Source of the DNA: Papilionanthe hookeriana x Papilionanthe teres
Taxonomy: Eukaryota > Streptophyta > Magnoliopsida > Asparagales > Orchidaceae
NCBI GenBank assembly: GCA_022702705.1
Contig: CM040427.1
Location: forward strand, 73,213,283-73,277,282
Direction: 5' to 3'
Length of the DNA stretch: 64,000 bases
In this document: piece after piece, positions 1 to 11,579 of the stretch
Layout of the letters: every line of letters starts with the position of its first letter
Position numbering within the stretch: position 1 is the stretch's first letter
Made by a program: the position numbers and the translations under genes
Notes under the pieces: generated by a model
What the model was told of the DNA's origin: nothing
Database searches by the model: none
The model's input: the letters and a program-made list of their open reading frames with translations, nothing else

Positions 1-800
1 ATGATGAGTTGCATGTCTCAAATAGTATGAATGATACTCCTCTTTCTTGTTATCAGTCTCCCCTGACAGCTACACTCCTCCACGATGGATTGTTGCTCAA
101 GGTGCAGAGTGTTAGCCAAGCCTAGGTGTGTGAGGCCATATGGCGCAATAGTCCTCAAGGAGGAAGGTATATACGCTAAAAAACCTCAAGGAAAGTCAAA
201 CATCCTTGACGTTACATGTAGAATGGCTTCTAAATTTGAAGGCGAGGGATTTACTCTCCCTTGCTTTGAAGAGTGTTTTTATCATACTTCTTTCACTTAT
301 TAAGCAAGGCTAGAATGGATGTTTTATACTTTGATTGGGGGATACCCAAAAAATTTCTTTTTGATGACATGTTGTATCAACTAGACCACTTGTTTAGTGT
401 CCGTCAATCCATGTTTAGCTAGAATACACATCTCTCAGGCTATGTGTGAGTGCCTCATTCGATTTGAGCTTTTATGGCTTCTTGGTTAAGCTTTTCATGA
501 GAGCATTCGTTGCTAAGACCATTCTGTGTGTCTAGCATGTGACTTAATGATGCTACCTTAAACATTTGACCACATGACTAAGATATGGTGCCTCGCCTAT
601 CAATAACCTTATTGACTCATTAGTCTGTTCTTGGCAAAAGAGAATCTTTGTGAGTTGGATCAACTCGTAGGTTCGACAACATAGATATTATGTTTCACTT
701 GATTGAGTATTATCACTATGTCAATATTCATGATGAACTGATTAGAGCAAGATTGTCTACATAATCATTCCATGGTTTGTCATGATACCTTGGTACCCGA
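1..800. other. No recognisable gene
   Basis: Short open frames only, without recognisable motifs. The text has the texture of degraded repeat DNA. Nothing else is supported here. Confidence 0.5.
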
Positions 801-818
801 AGTTACCGGTTATTGACT

Positions 819-1500
819 CATTCACGATATTCGAGGATCGGTACAAGGATTCTAATTCCTTAAACTCTCCACATATTTTATGCTTCCTATCTCAGAAAAT
901 CTCCGCATTCACGATATTCGAGGATCAGTACAAGGATTCTGATTTCTTAAACTCTCCACATATTTTTCCATCTTCAATCTGAGATATTTTTTGCATTCAC
1001 GATATTCAAGGATCGATACAAGGGTTCTAATTCTTAAAGTTTCCATATTTTTTTCACCTTCTATCAGAGATATTTTCCGCATTCACGATATTCGAGGATC
1101 AATACAAGGATTTCGATTCATTAATGTTTCCATATATTTTCCACCTCATATCCGAGATATTTTCCGCATTCACGATATTCGAGGATCCGTGGAAGGATTC
1201 TAATTTCTTAAAGTCTCCATATATATTCCACCTCCTATCTGAGATATTTTCCGCATTCACGATTTTCGAGGATCGGTACAAGGATTTTAATTCCTTAAAG
1301 TTTCCATATTTTTTTCACCTTCTATACAAGATATTTTTCACGTTCACGATATTCGAGAATCGGTGCAAGTATTCTGATAACTTAAAGTTTCCATATATTT
1401 TTCACCTCCTATCTGAGATATTTTCCACGCTCATGATATTTAAGATCAGTGCAAGGATTCTGATTCCTTAAAATTTCCACATATTCTCAAATCCTTTTCA
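819..1500. repeat. Tandem repeat, about 87-bp unit, 8-9 copies
   Basis: The anchor CATTCACGATATTCGAGGAT (with variants) begins at 819, 906, 994, 1080, 1167, 1254, 1341, 1428 and about 1510. The steps are 87, 88, 86, 87, 87, 87, 87 and 82 bases. Each unit runs from the anchor through an ACAAGGATTC block, a CTTAAA-CTCCATAT block and a CTATCTGAGATATTTTCCG block. Because 87 is 29 codons, some frames stay open over several units and give a repeating peptide, which I take as a by-product of the period. Copies decay towards the right. Confidence 0.92.
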
Positions 1501-1850
1501 CAAGTTTCTCGCTCACATGATATTTTTGAGATCGATGCTAGGATTTCGATTCCTGTACAAATGATATTTTTGAGATCGATGCTGAGATTTCGATTCCCAC
1601 AAACATGATATTTTCGAGGTCAATGCAAGGATTTTGATGCCCACACAAACGACATTTAAGAGTCGATGTAAGGATTTTGGCATATATCAAATTTCTCACA
1701 TTCCTGATATTTCCAGGATCGGTACAAGGATTATGATTCTCACTCCGAGGCTGGTACATTAATTTCAGTTCTCATCCCTTGGAGTCAGTACCTAAATTCT
1801 AACTCTCATCCTTTAAGATCGGTAATGACATTCTGATTCTCTTTTCCACA
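1501..1850. repeat. Decayed, shorter-period continuation of the tandem repeat
   Basis: After about 1500 the unit shortens to roughly 50 bases. It keeps the GATATTTT-GAG-ATCGATGC-AGGATTTCGATTC core but loses the other half of the 87-bp unit. It looks like a deletion derivative or the ancestral half-unit. Confidence 0.6.
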
Positions 1851-4240
1851 CCCTCCTAAATTTAAATCTTTCACAAAGTCAAAATTTGAAAACAAATCAA
1901 ATTCAAAAATTGAAAATTTTTCACATTTAAATTCAAAATTAAACATAATATCGACACCCAAAATCAAACTCAAATGAAATCGAACTCAAAAGTCAAAATT
2001 AAAATTGAAATTGAAATCAAATTGGATCGGGTCTCCTTCAAATCTGGAATCTTAAAATTCATAGCTTCATTTTGAAGGTATCCTACCTGCTTTCCCCTTC
2101 GAGAGTCCTGGAATTTGAAGGTTTTCACCGGATAATCCCCAGCATATGCTTTCTCGCCAATTTTTAAGTTAGGTTTTGAGCATGTTGGCTCAGACAATTG
2201 TATTGGTTTCTTTTGGTCTTGTCGGTCAATATCAATACGTGCGGTGTGCTCGTCCGATACACCACACCTATTGGGGGTCCATTTCTTGACCTCACTTTTA
2301 TGGAGGTCTAGTCTTTCTTTAGGAGCCTAGGATCTAGTCATATGATTTCCTGGTGACAATCTTAGAATTCTAGCAATGAAACCCTCCCCACTAGAAATTC
2401 AAAATGCTTCTTTCTTCACTTAGAGTTTCATATACCAACCTCTAGCACTTAGTAGGGTGGAGTAAGCATAAGGAAACTCAAGAGGAGTCCCCTGTTGGAT
2501 GGTCAAGCTTTAGGACTAACCCTGGGTGGTCTGGTCTGGCTCAGGCTTGCACACACACACCTAAATACCTCACACTTTCACTCTTAACCCAAAACCCTAA
2601 ACCAAACATGCCCAACCTTTGTTCCCTTTTCTTTTGGAAACTCATGTGGGTGGTTCCCCATGCTCTTAGCCCTAAGCTAGGGTTTGACTAGGACCAACAC
2701 ATGAAGGATCCAAAATGGGAATTCTATTTGGTCCATAGCTCAAATAGGTTGATATCACCATTGACATCCTCAATTAATCTCAATTTATCCAAAACTACCA
2801 ATTTTTTATCTCTTACCCCTAAACTTCACCAAATTACCAAAATGCCCCAAAACCTAATTTCAACCAAAAGTTCCAAATTGTCCAAATTATCAAAATCTCT
2901 CCAAAAATCATTTCAAAATGCTCACCACTACCAAAATTGACCAAGACACCCCAAAAGTACCAAAATTTCCAAAATACCCCCAAATTAGCTAAAATTACCA
3001 AAATGCCCCTCAAATTCCAAAAATTCTAAAAATTTCCAAAATCTCCAAAAACATTCCAAATGATCACTAAATCAATTCAAACCACTCCATTAAGTTCAAT
3101 TTCACCAAATTTACCCATTTGACCAAAATCCCCAAATTGCCCAAATCACCTCTAATTTCCACCAAATTGACTTCAAGCTTCCCCAATTTCAATTCCAAAC
3201 TCAAATAATTCATACTCATTCATAATCCAAGCCCAATTTAACTCAATTTCAAGGTTAATTCCAAGCCCAATTCAAAAGCCCTAATTATGACCATATACTC
3301 GAATCCCATCAAATTGGACCTCATAACCTATTTGATTCCCCCAAAATTAATATCCAAAACTCTTCATAACATTCCCCTAAACCAAATTGAGCTACCAATT
3401 GGCTCAAATTTAAACTCAAGCCTCATCAAATCTAGCCCAATCCAAAATCCCCAATTTTGCCCCAAATTAGTCATATGCTCAAATGTCACCAAATTGGATG
3501 CCATAACCCAAAAAATCCCACCTAATTAGTGTTCAAAACTCTTCATGACATTATTCTAAGCCATTTTAAACATTTAATTGACTCTCAACCCAACCCTAGC
3601 CTAACCTAAACCCAAGCTTAGCCCACACACCCCAAAATTGATCCCGAGCCAAATTCCACCAAATTGACCTTCAAAACCAATTCAAAGTCACTCAAATCTT
3701 CTTCCAAATTCTTCATGACAATCACCCACATCAAATTGACCAATCACATGACCCCAAATTAAGCTCAAACCCAACCTAAACTCAAGTCCAAGATCATGAC
3801 CCAATTTTGAACTTAAGATCCACGCTCAAGCCAAATTGGTCAACCCAAGCCCACCACAACCACCTCATGAACCCTAGGGACTGGTCTAGATCCACCAAGC
3901 CCAACCTACATGAGCCATAGACCAAGGGTCCCCTAAATTAAGGGATCTCTTTCTTTAAATGGCCAAACCAAGTAGATCTTTACCCAAAGCCATCACCAAC
4001 CAGATTAATCACCATTAAGTCCTCCTTTCTGGCTCACCTAACCACCCTAGCCTGAGCATCACTCTGGCCGGTCGGCTGGCCTAGTCGCCGGAGGAGCCAA
4101 AATTTGAGAGGGCCATGCACATTAGGAGAACTCAATTGCACCCATCCAATGTGTCTAGCTCTGATTGTTCACTTGCACCGTTCATCACTCCACCTAAGCA
4201 TCACCTTGCACCTGAATTGAGGCCCTGAGCTCCACCGATC
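1851..4240. repeat. G-poor, A/C-rich non-coding tract
   Basis: From about 2560 to 4560 the + strand is almost built from A, C and T. Phrases like CCAAATTGACC, CAAAATTCC and AAGCCCAA recur constantly, without a fixed period. There is no credible coding frame. Such strong strand asymmetry is common in long LTRs or leaders of plant gypsy elements, so it may be an LTR remnant, but no partner LTR is in the window. Confidence 0.5.
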
Positions 4241-4249
4241 AGCCATGGC

Positions 4250-4256
4250 TATAAAT
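4250..4256 (+). promoter_or_regulatory. TATA box, probable LTR promoter
   Basis: TATAAAT lies in GGCTATAAATTGAGC at the end of the A/C-rich tract, and base composition changes downstream. A promoter at this position fits the U3/R border of a + strand retrotransposon LTR. No second copy of this LTR is visible, so the assignment rests on the TATA box and context only. Confidence 0.4.
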
Positions 4257-4261
4257 TGAGC

Positions 4262-7220
4262 TCTTTGCGACCAAAGGGGAGCATGCACTGAACCTTGGCG
4301 AAGCCCTACCAAAATTCTTCCAGAGCTTCTCTGAACTTCCCTAAGTGCAATCCCACTATTCTCCAGCCCTAACTCCCATTATCCAGAGCCAATTTCCCCT
4401 CTGAATTTTCAGCCAAAACCAAGACAGATTTCACCACTCCACCACACTACACCAAATTCAAATTAACTTTCACCCATCACCAGAGAAAACAAAGACAATC
4501 CCCACCAAAACCCCAATCACAGAGCCCCTCTAACCTAGACTTTCACCAAGGCCCCCAAATCGGTCTGATCGAATTCATACCTAGGTAATTCACTAGAGCC
4601 CAACAACATTCCAAGAGGTTCTTCAGAGTCCTCTGAAGCTTCTGCAAGCATCTGATTGAGGCTAAATCCCTTAGGCAAATGTATTAAACTATCCTCCCAA
4701 ATCGAGCTTATTTTCGACGTTTATGGCAATACACTTGATTTCATATTGTGTAAACCGTATAGATGTGTAAAATTAGGCTAGATGCGTCTGTAGGAACAAA
4801 CCTGAAGTGATTTGGTTGAGTCTAGCTTGAGATCATTGGGTTTTTATTATGGACGGTCTGTGAGACGGGGAGCCATTGGATCGAGCGTGTATCACTTGGA
4901 CGGTAGGATCGCGTCAGATGAGCTGAAGGAACATAAAGCACTCACACGTGGCTTTTGAGTTAGAAGGCGGGGCGATACGCGGAGCTTCGAAGCGCCGTAG
5001 GTTGAGTCCGTGTCGTGCTGGATAAGTAGGAAATTGTAGATTTTTTTGGATTTAATTAATTCAGCCAACTTAGAAAATTCATAACTTGGTATAGAAAAAT
5101 CACAAAAATAAAATAAAATTACTCTGTTGCTTAGTTAACATATGAGAACAATGTGGAAATAAAGTTAGTGTTATTTGACTTATATTTATTTTTAAATTAA
5201 TTAAATATAATAAATCATATTTAAGTCATAATTTATCACAAACATTTCACCATGGCATGTGGTTTGGAGGGCTTGTAGGCTCTGATGTTAGGGATCCTCC
5301 CTGATTTTTCCAAGGTCAAGGGGTATCTCTAGACAGAGATCCCTAATTTTTAAGCTAATCCTCTCTGTTTTTGTTTAAAAATTGTTATAATTAAAATATA
5401 AGTTAGAAAAATATAAAAATGCATTTCGTATATTCACTGAAATGAAAGAAAAAATCAAATAATTAAAATACAATTAGAAAAATCACAAAAATTATTCAAC
5501 ACTGTAAATAATGGTTAGGGGAAACCCCATAAAAGTTTGAAGTCAATTGAAAATGATTTAATCACTAAAAATAGCTTTTTGATATTAAAAAAAATCTAAT
5601 AATTAAAATATAAGTAAAAAAAGTATGAAATTAGTTTTGGGAGTTCCTTGCGACCGGAGGAACATAAGAAAAATAAAATTGAAATTAAAATAAAAACTTC
5701 AATTTTAAGCTATATTTTAATATTTAAATAATTAAAAATTAATTAAAAATCATAAAAATAACTTAATTGCAAAAAAACATCAAAATGTTTCATTTGGCTT
5801 CCTGATCACTTGGGAGTAATTAAAATAATTTTTCTAATTTTCTAAGTAAAGATATTTCAATGGCTAAAAATGAAATTTTCCTAATTTTGCACTAAAATAA
5901 TTACAATAAGTAAAATATAAATCACAAAAATATGAACTTTATTTCTTTGGGTTCCTTAAACTCAGAGAAATTTAAGAAAAATATAAAACTTAATTTTCCA
6001 TCTAAATAATGTTTTATATTTAATTAATACTCTAAATCATTAAATAATTATAATAATTAAATTAAAACTCAAAAAATTATGAGAATTGGGTTAAGTGGTC
6101 ATCTACCATTGATGAACCTTTAATAACTTTCTTAAGGATAAATAACTAATTTTCGCTAAGTTATTGAATTAACTTTAAAAATCCTTATTTTGAATTAAAA
6201 TTAATTATAAAAATAAATAAAATTAGAAAAATCTCATTTTCTTCTTTAATGCTTTGATGAACCCATGAGTGGGGTAACATAAAATTTTCTTAGTCATTCG
6301 AGTCAAATTTAATGAATGATGGTGTGATAGGCCTTAAAGGGCAAAATTGTAATTTTGAAATTTAAGTCTTAATTATTATTTAGGCTTAATCAAAGGGTAG
6401 ATGGGCAAATGATGAGCTTAATTCATTTTTTTTATGATTGAAACATAAGGGACTAAATAGCAGAAACCAATCTCACACCTTTTTTTTTACATTAAGGGTA
6501 AAATTGTAATTTCTTAGATTATGAAAATTTGAATGTTGATTAAATTAAATGATCACAAGGGAGAGGTTTGATTTTGGAAGAGCATAACTCATAATTTAAC
6601 ACCCCCAATCGATGGTTTAATGATATTTCAATATTTGATAAAGATTAAAATGACATAAGTTAACATCTCTAAAATTATAAATATACCTATAAGGTCTTAA
6701 GGGCTTAGTAGTGAGCCAAACTTAGTCCAAATTTGTTTAATGAGATTTAGATAAGATAAAAAATTGATTAATTAGCAACATTTTGAAACAATACAAGCCC
6801 AAATTTAAAACTAATTGGCTAAATTTTTTAATCAAATTAATTTTGCCCCTAAATGTGTTCACCTACATAATTCATAAGTAAAATATCAAATGATACTTAC
6901 CCCACTTAAAGAGATAATTAAAACATCAAGGTTCATTGAACATGATGGTATAATGTGGATGAATTATTTAGCTACATAATAAGTTCAAAGGAACTCAAGA
7001 TGATTAAAAGGAAACGTCTAGGGTGTTACCCCAGACCTTTTCATAGTCCTTTGGATATCTTGGAGGACAATTGAACTTATTATGCTTTTCTTAAGGAAAT
7101 CATCCTCATATATGAATAAATAGAGATCCACCAAGTTATGACATCGGACTCGGTAGGCACACCTGCAAACTTGTTTCTCCTGCCTTTCTTTCATGCAATT
7201 GATTTAAATTCCTACAAAAA
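4262..7220. other. AT-rich non-coding region
   Basis: A GC-richer patch (about 4770-5030) is followed by about 2 kb of AT-rich DNA full of AATTAAAATA runs. No gag, pol or cellular gene motif is visible on either strand. It may be the rest of the retroelement implied by the upstream TATA box. Confidence 0.5.
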
Positions 7221-7223
7221 AAA

Positions 7224-7224
7224 T

Positions 7225-7290
<66 letters not shown>
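7224..7290. repeat. Compound microsatellite (AT)n(GT)n
   Basis: A run of AT dinucleotides passes directly into about 24 GT dinucleotides. Open frames across it encode only His-Thr repeats and are spurious. Confidence 0.97.
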
Positions 7291-7292
<2 letters not shown>

Positions 7293-8750
7293 TGTGTGTT
7301 GAAAAAGGCTAATCTTTCAGCTGGAGTGCGAGAAGATGACTGATACGCTTTTACATTATTACATTGCAATTTAATTTCATTTATTTATCAGTATTTATTT
7401 TCTCGCATTTTACTTTCTAGCAGTTTTTTTTTCTACGATATATGAGACAGTGCATGTTAAACCAAAACCCAAAACCAAAAGTCAATTCACAACAGCAAAA
7501 ATATAAGACAACTCAAAATTTAATCACAAATAAAAAAAATAATTGTAACTAAATTAAAACATCTCTTTGGATGATCGGGAATCCCTCGGATGAGACAACC
7601 TATGGCTGCTAACGAGATTTCCCACAGTCTAGATGAACTTACTGAATTCATTTAGTTGAGTTTAGTAAATTCATCTGGAATAAGTGAATCCAAAGAAAAT
7701 AATGTTGCCAGAATGAGGGAACCGTGGTATCCTAACCGGTGTCTCTCTAATCAACTTAAATTCCCCTCTAATAAGACATTTAAATAATTGTGACAACTAC
7801 ACCATAACTTGAACTTACATCCCAATACTTCTCTCAACCTCCTTAATTTGACACTTCTAAACTTAGACCTGTTGTAACGAGGAACTTGGAGCAAACACCG
7901 TTGGCAGCACGGGAGGCATGTAGAAGAACATCTTTGAGAGAGCAAACAGATCAACAATAACAAACCTTCTCAGAAATAAACAACAAGTCATAAGACTTCG
8001 AGTTAGTTCGTCTAGTACGACATAAACCCTTAATTGATCTTTTAGGCCTTTGTACAATCCTGTTGTACAATATAAGCTCTAAATCGTTCTAGGAATCCGA
8101 GGTTGTCGTTTGGTACGACATAAATTCTTCTATCTTTCATGTTATTTACATGATCAAAATCTTGCAGATGTAAGTCCTAAATAATAAAATTGGCAGGATA
8201 AAATATTAAATGGTATCTCTTCTAAATTAAAGCCAAACCATAGGATAGTCTGAGAAGTCACCGAGGTTCTCCTCAGGGTCTATGACATCTCCTAGCTTTC
8301 TTTCTTTGGATTCCAAAAATAACTGTTCTAAGTTTGCACCTTTCCCACTTGATATTTCCTATTGTCTGACCTTGATAAATCCTACTGTTTGAATTCATGA
8401 AAAGGCATTATTTCCTGATCCATATCGAGAGTTTTCTTGGGTGACCTTGGTCATTTAAGATGTAATTAACTATAGGGAATTTCCCTTATAGGAAACTTTA
8501 AGAATCCATATAATATAAACCCTATCTGATCTTTTATATTAAGTAGGGGAATTTGTTGGTCAACATAAATGGTTCGCAGGCTAAACAGATGTCATAGATT
8601 CCTTAGTTTATTTGAATGAGCCTCTTCACCAAGTAATGTGTCCATTCTCTGGGATAGACACATAGTATGCAATGTAGCGCTCATTTATTTAAACTATTGC
8701 GCATATGAGATCGGTCTGATTTCATATTTTTAAATCAAAATAATATTTTC
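7291..8750. other. No recognisable gene
   Basis: Short interrupted frames only. No motifs of transposons or host genes were seen on either strand. Confidence 0.45.
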
Positions 8751-8755
8751 TAAAA

Positions 8756-8756
<1 letters not shown>

Positions 8757-8820
<64 letters not shown>
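8757..8820. repeat. (AT)n microsatellite
   Basis: About 32 AT dinucleotides lie directly left of the LINE insertion. The AT run merges with the left target-site duplication. Confidence 0.97.
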
Positions 8821-8825
<5 letters not shown>

Positions 8826-8831
8826 TTTAAA
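8817..8831. repeat. Left target-site duplication of the LINE
   Basis: TATATTAAATTTAAA here is repeated exactly at 10227-10241. Between the two copies lies LINE sequence that ends in A-rich sequence, as expected for target-primed reverse transcription. Confidence 0.85.
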
Positions 8832-10226
8832 CTAGGAGATACAAAGACTTGGAAAGAGCTTTTAAAAGTTAAGTTACAGGCTGAAAAATTGTTTGTTTGG
8901 GAAGTTGGTAAGGGGGAAATTGATTTCTGGCTTGATACTTGGCTCTTCAATGATTCCCTTCAAGATCAATTTTCTAACTCTTCTAATATTCATAATATCT
9001 CTGATTGTTAGACCCAAAATTGTTGGGACATTTCCAAACTCTGCTCTGTTGTCAACTTGGAGACTCAATCTAAAATATTATCCATCCCAATCCAGACCTT
9101 CTAAGGATGACAGAATTATTACTAAAAATCCTAATGGCCAAAGTCTCTCCAAATATATTATCACAATTGTTTTAATTGGTCTATGACTGATTGGGGTGAG
9201 AAGATTTGGAGCAAATATTTATCCCCTTCTATGTCATTTTTCTGTTGGCGATTATTCAGAAAATTATTGCCCACTGATGATATACTTAAGCTCAAAGGTA
9301 TTCGTGGTCCATCTATTTTTCAATCTTGCTTCTTGAATGACGAATCTATCAATCACCTTTTCTTACATTGTCATGCTGTACAAGACATCTGGTTTTCTGT
9401 CTTAAATCATATTGGCCTTACTTCTCAATTCTGTTGTTGGACCAACATTGAATGCTGCTGGATGGACTGGAAATGTTCAGCATTCTTTTATATCCCTCTA
9501 ATTATTTTCTGGTTCATATGGTTGGCAAGGAATGATACTATTTTTAATGGGAAGCCCTTCTCTTCTCAAACCAATGTGAAAAATTGCTTATCTTATGTTG
9601 AGAAGCTTAATAATTACAAGACTAGATCCAGCAAACCTGTTGCTATGTCTACCAGAATTCAGTTAGTTATGTGGAGGAAACCAAGTTCTCCTTGGATCAA
9701 AATCAATACAGATGGGAGTTTCAAATTTCCTGATGCTGGAATTGGTGGAATTTGTAGAAACCATAAAGGACATTGTTTATGGTGTTATTCAGCTCCCATT
9801 ATTGCTAATTCCGTTCTTGAAGCAAAAACTTTGGTCAGTTCCATGGGGATCGAAAATTGCCATTCATCTTAATCACTCTTTTATTCACATAGAGATGGAT
9901 TCCTTGCAACTTCTTCAAATTTTACTGCATCAAATTGCTGTTCCATGGGATCTACAGATTTGGATAAATATTATCTTCAATATGACTACTTCCTTAAATA
10001 TCATCTGGAGCCATATCCTAAGAGAAGGGAATAAACCTGCTAATTGGCTTGCTTCAAGAGCATCTTCTTCTAAAGATATCTTTTGTGGGTCCTTTCATGG
10101 GTTTGATCTTTCTTCTTTTAATGTTTTTAGTTCTCCTTTACATGGGGATTTGATAAATCTACCTCATGTTAGATGTAAAGTTTCAGCCAAAGCTTAATAA
10201 GATTTTCTTTTTTTGCTGAAAAAAAA
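8832..10226 (+). pseudogene. 5'-truncated LINE ORF2 end: zf-RVT and RNase H
   Basis: This is the C-terminal end of a plant non-LTR retrotransposon polyprotein. Reading starts mid-ORF at 8835 with the stretch that follows the RT domain (Trp-Lys-Glu-Leu, then Val-Gly-Lys-Gly-Glu-Ile-Asp-Phe-Trp). A stop at 9009 and frameshifts near 9100-9150 follow. An open stretch from 9183 then carries a zf-RVT zinc-binding region (WGEKIWSKYL..., with Cys and His near CHAVQDIW) and the start of a plant-type RNase H (WIKINTDGSFK..., GGICRNHKG). A frameshift near 9850 moves RNase H into the frame ending at 10197, where IEMDSLQLLQ and HILREGNKPANWLASRA are visible. An A-rich tail follows. The element is dead on arrival: 5'-truncated and broken by at least one stop and three frameshifts. 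Confidence 0.92.
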
Positions 10227-10241
10227 TATATTAAATTTAAA
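10227..10241. repeat. Right target-site duplication of the LINE
   Basis: Exact copy of the 15 bases at 8817-8831, placed straight after the A-rich 3' end of the LINE. Confidence 0.85.
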
Positions 10242-10835
10242 TTAAATTCACGAAACTACAATTTTTTTATCACACATTTTTAACGGACGACACTCCTTAC
10301 TTCCTTCCAGACAATTCGCTTTGACGTGACTGGGTAGCGTTATTTGGGGTCCATTGCTTAAAAGGTTAACTAAAAGTTAAATTTGATTCTTTCTCATTCT
10401 CATGGCTAGCTTGGCTTTATAACTGATTCTCCATATTCAATACTAATTCTTCTAAGGATAAGTTTGCATCCGCAAATTAGGGGTTAGAAGTTAATCCACA
10501 TCTGTGAGTTAATCCACATTTTTGAGTTTCTCCAATATTTTAACTATTGTGTTTGTTCCAATATTCTACAGGTTCAGCTTAGGTGCTCCCCCACTACTAA
10601 TTTTCTACACTTGGGTCATTACAATTCCAATTAAAGTTTTGGTTAGTAGTCCATCTTGGGGTGTAGATGTATGAATATGGGTGATCAAACCTAGTTCACA
10701 CGTCATCCAAGGAGTCGGTGTTGGAATCACATAATAGTCCATAAGCTATCTTATCACTAGGTAGGGATCCTTTAATAAAATCAATTTCCATGTTATCTAC
10801 TCTCCTCAACATTTAACAAATTTTTGAGGCTAGGA
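10242..10835. other. No recognisable gene
   Basis: Interrupted frames only. It may hold the eroded downstream part of the old gypsy element whose gag lies just to the right, but I see no motif that proves this. Confidence 0.35.
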
Positions 10836-11212
10836 TAGTCAACACATTAGTCTTCTACTCACTAGCTCCCTTCTTAGACATAAATCTCTTGGATAGACAT
10901 TTAAAATCTCCTGTAGCCATTTTCTCAATCTGTTAGTAGGCTTCTCACATGATTTTAACATAAGGGAACCCTTAGCTGCATCATTCATAATTAAACTCAA
11001 AGATCTCATCAACTCATTTTAAAAGATTTGAATAATTAGCTAATATGATGGTCATGGTGTGGGCACTCCCTATGCATTTATTTGTATCTCTATTAAGCTT
11101 CAAAAATTTTCTCTTCATTTAATTGAATGAAGAACAAGACGTTATTATTATGTTTGAAAGTCTTTAATGGAGGAGAGAGTTGGGCCATGAACTATTGGAT
11201 TTAGTTGCTCCA
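10836..11212 (-). pseudogene. Old gypsy gag, 3' half, split by the copia insertion
   Basis: Translation of the - strand with frameshifts gives fragments matching the Athila-type gag of elements 1 and 2: NDVLFFIQLNEEKIFEA (compare the gag block before YEAWERF), then CPHHDHH, LFKSF and EAY-x-QIEKMA. The order is the same as in the intact gag. It continues across the copia element into 29259-29583, so both halves were one gene before insertion. Stops and frameshifts are frequent, more than in element 2, which fits an older age. Confidence 0.75.
11208..11212. repeat. Left target-site duplication of the copia element (CTCCA)
   Basis: CTCCA precedes the TG of the left LTR and is repeated at 29254-29258 straight after the CA of the right LTR. 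A 5-bp duplication is the usual size for LTR retrotransposons. Confidence 0.9.
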
Positions 11213-11555
11213 TGTTGAGAAATTTAGGGCGAAGTAAACAAGAATCGACACAATCCAAAAGAACACGCGGAGATTTAACGAAGTTCGGCAAAGATGCATA
11301 TGTCCTCGGGAGCAGAGCGATGACTTTCTTTCCACTTATCAGAAAAGAGTACAAAATACAGGATTACAAGCATTAGCCCTAAGGCTACTCACTAGGCCTA
11401 TTTATAACCGTATAGTACAATATGTAATTACTAAATTACCCCTGTACTAAACCACGGGGCCTTGCCCCCGCACTCCCAACCCACATAATAAACTCCCTAG
11501 ATTCGCTCGCTCTGCTCCAACAATTCCATATTAGGTATATGAGCCATACCTAACA
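11213..11555 (-). repeat. Copia 3' LTR (left copy)
   Basis: Begins TGTTGAGAAATTTAGGG and ends ATACCTAACA. It aligns along its whole length with 28914-29253, with scattered substitutions and small indels, so the insertion is not recent. Next to it, on the internal side, the - strand reads AAGGTGGAGATT, a plausible polypurine tract. Confidence 0.93.
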
Positions 11556-11568
11556 AATCTCCACCTTG
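11556..11568 (-). other. Copia polypurine tract
   Basis: The - strand reads AAGGTGGAGATT directly before the 3' LTR, a purine-rich run in the place where copia elements prime plus-strand synthesis. Confidence 0.6.
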
Positions 11569-11579
11569 GCGAATATCCA

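Noticed and set aside
1124..1471. 115-residue open frame over the 87-bp repeats
   Set aside because: The frame stays open only because the repeat length is a multiple of three; there is no start context or known domain.
7136..7369. Open frame with His-Thr repeats
   Set aside because: It is a translation of the GT microsatellite.
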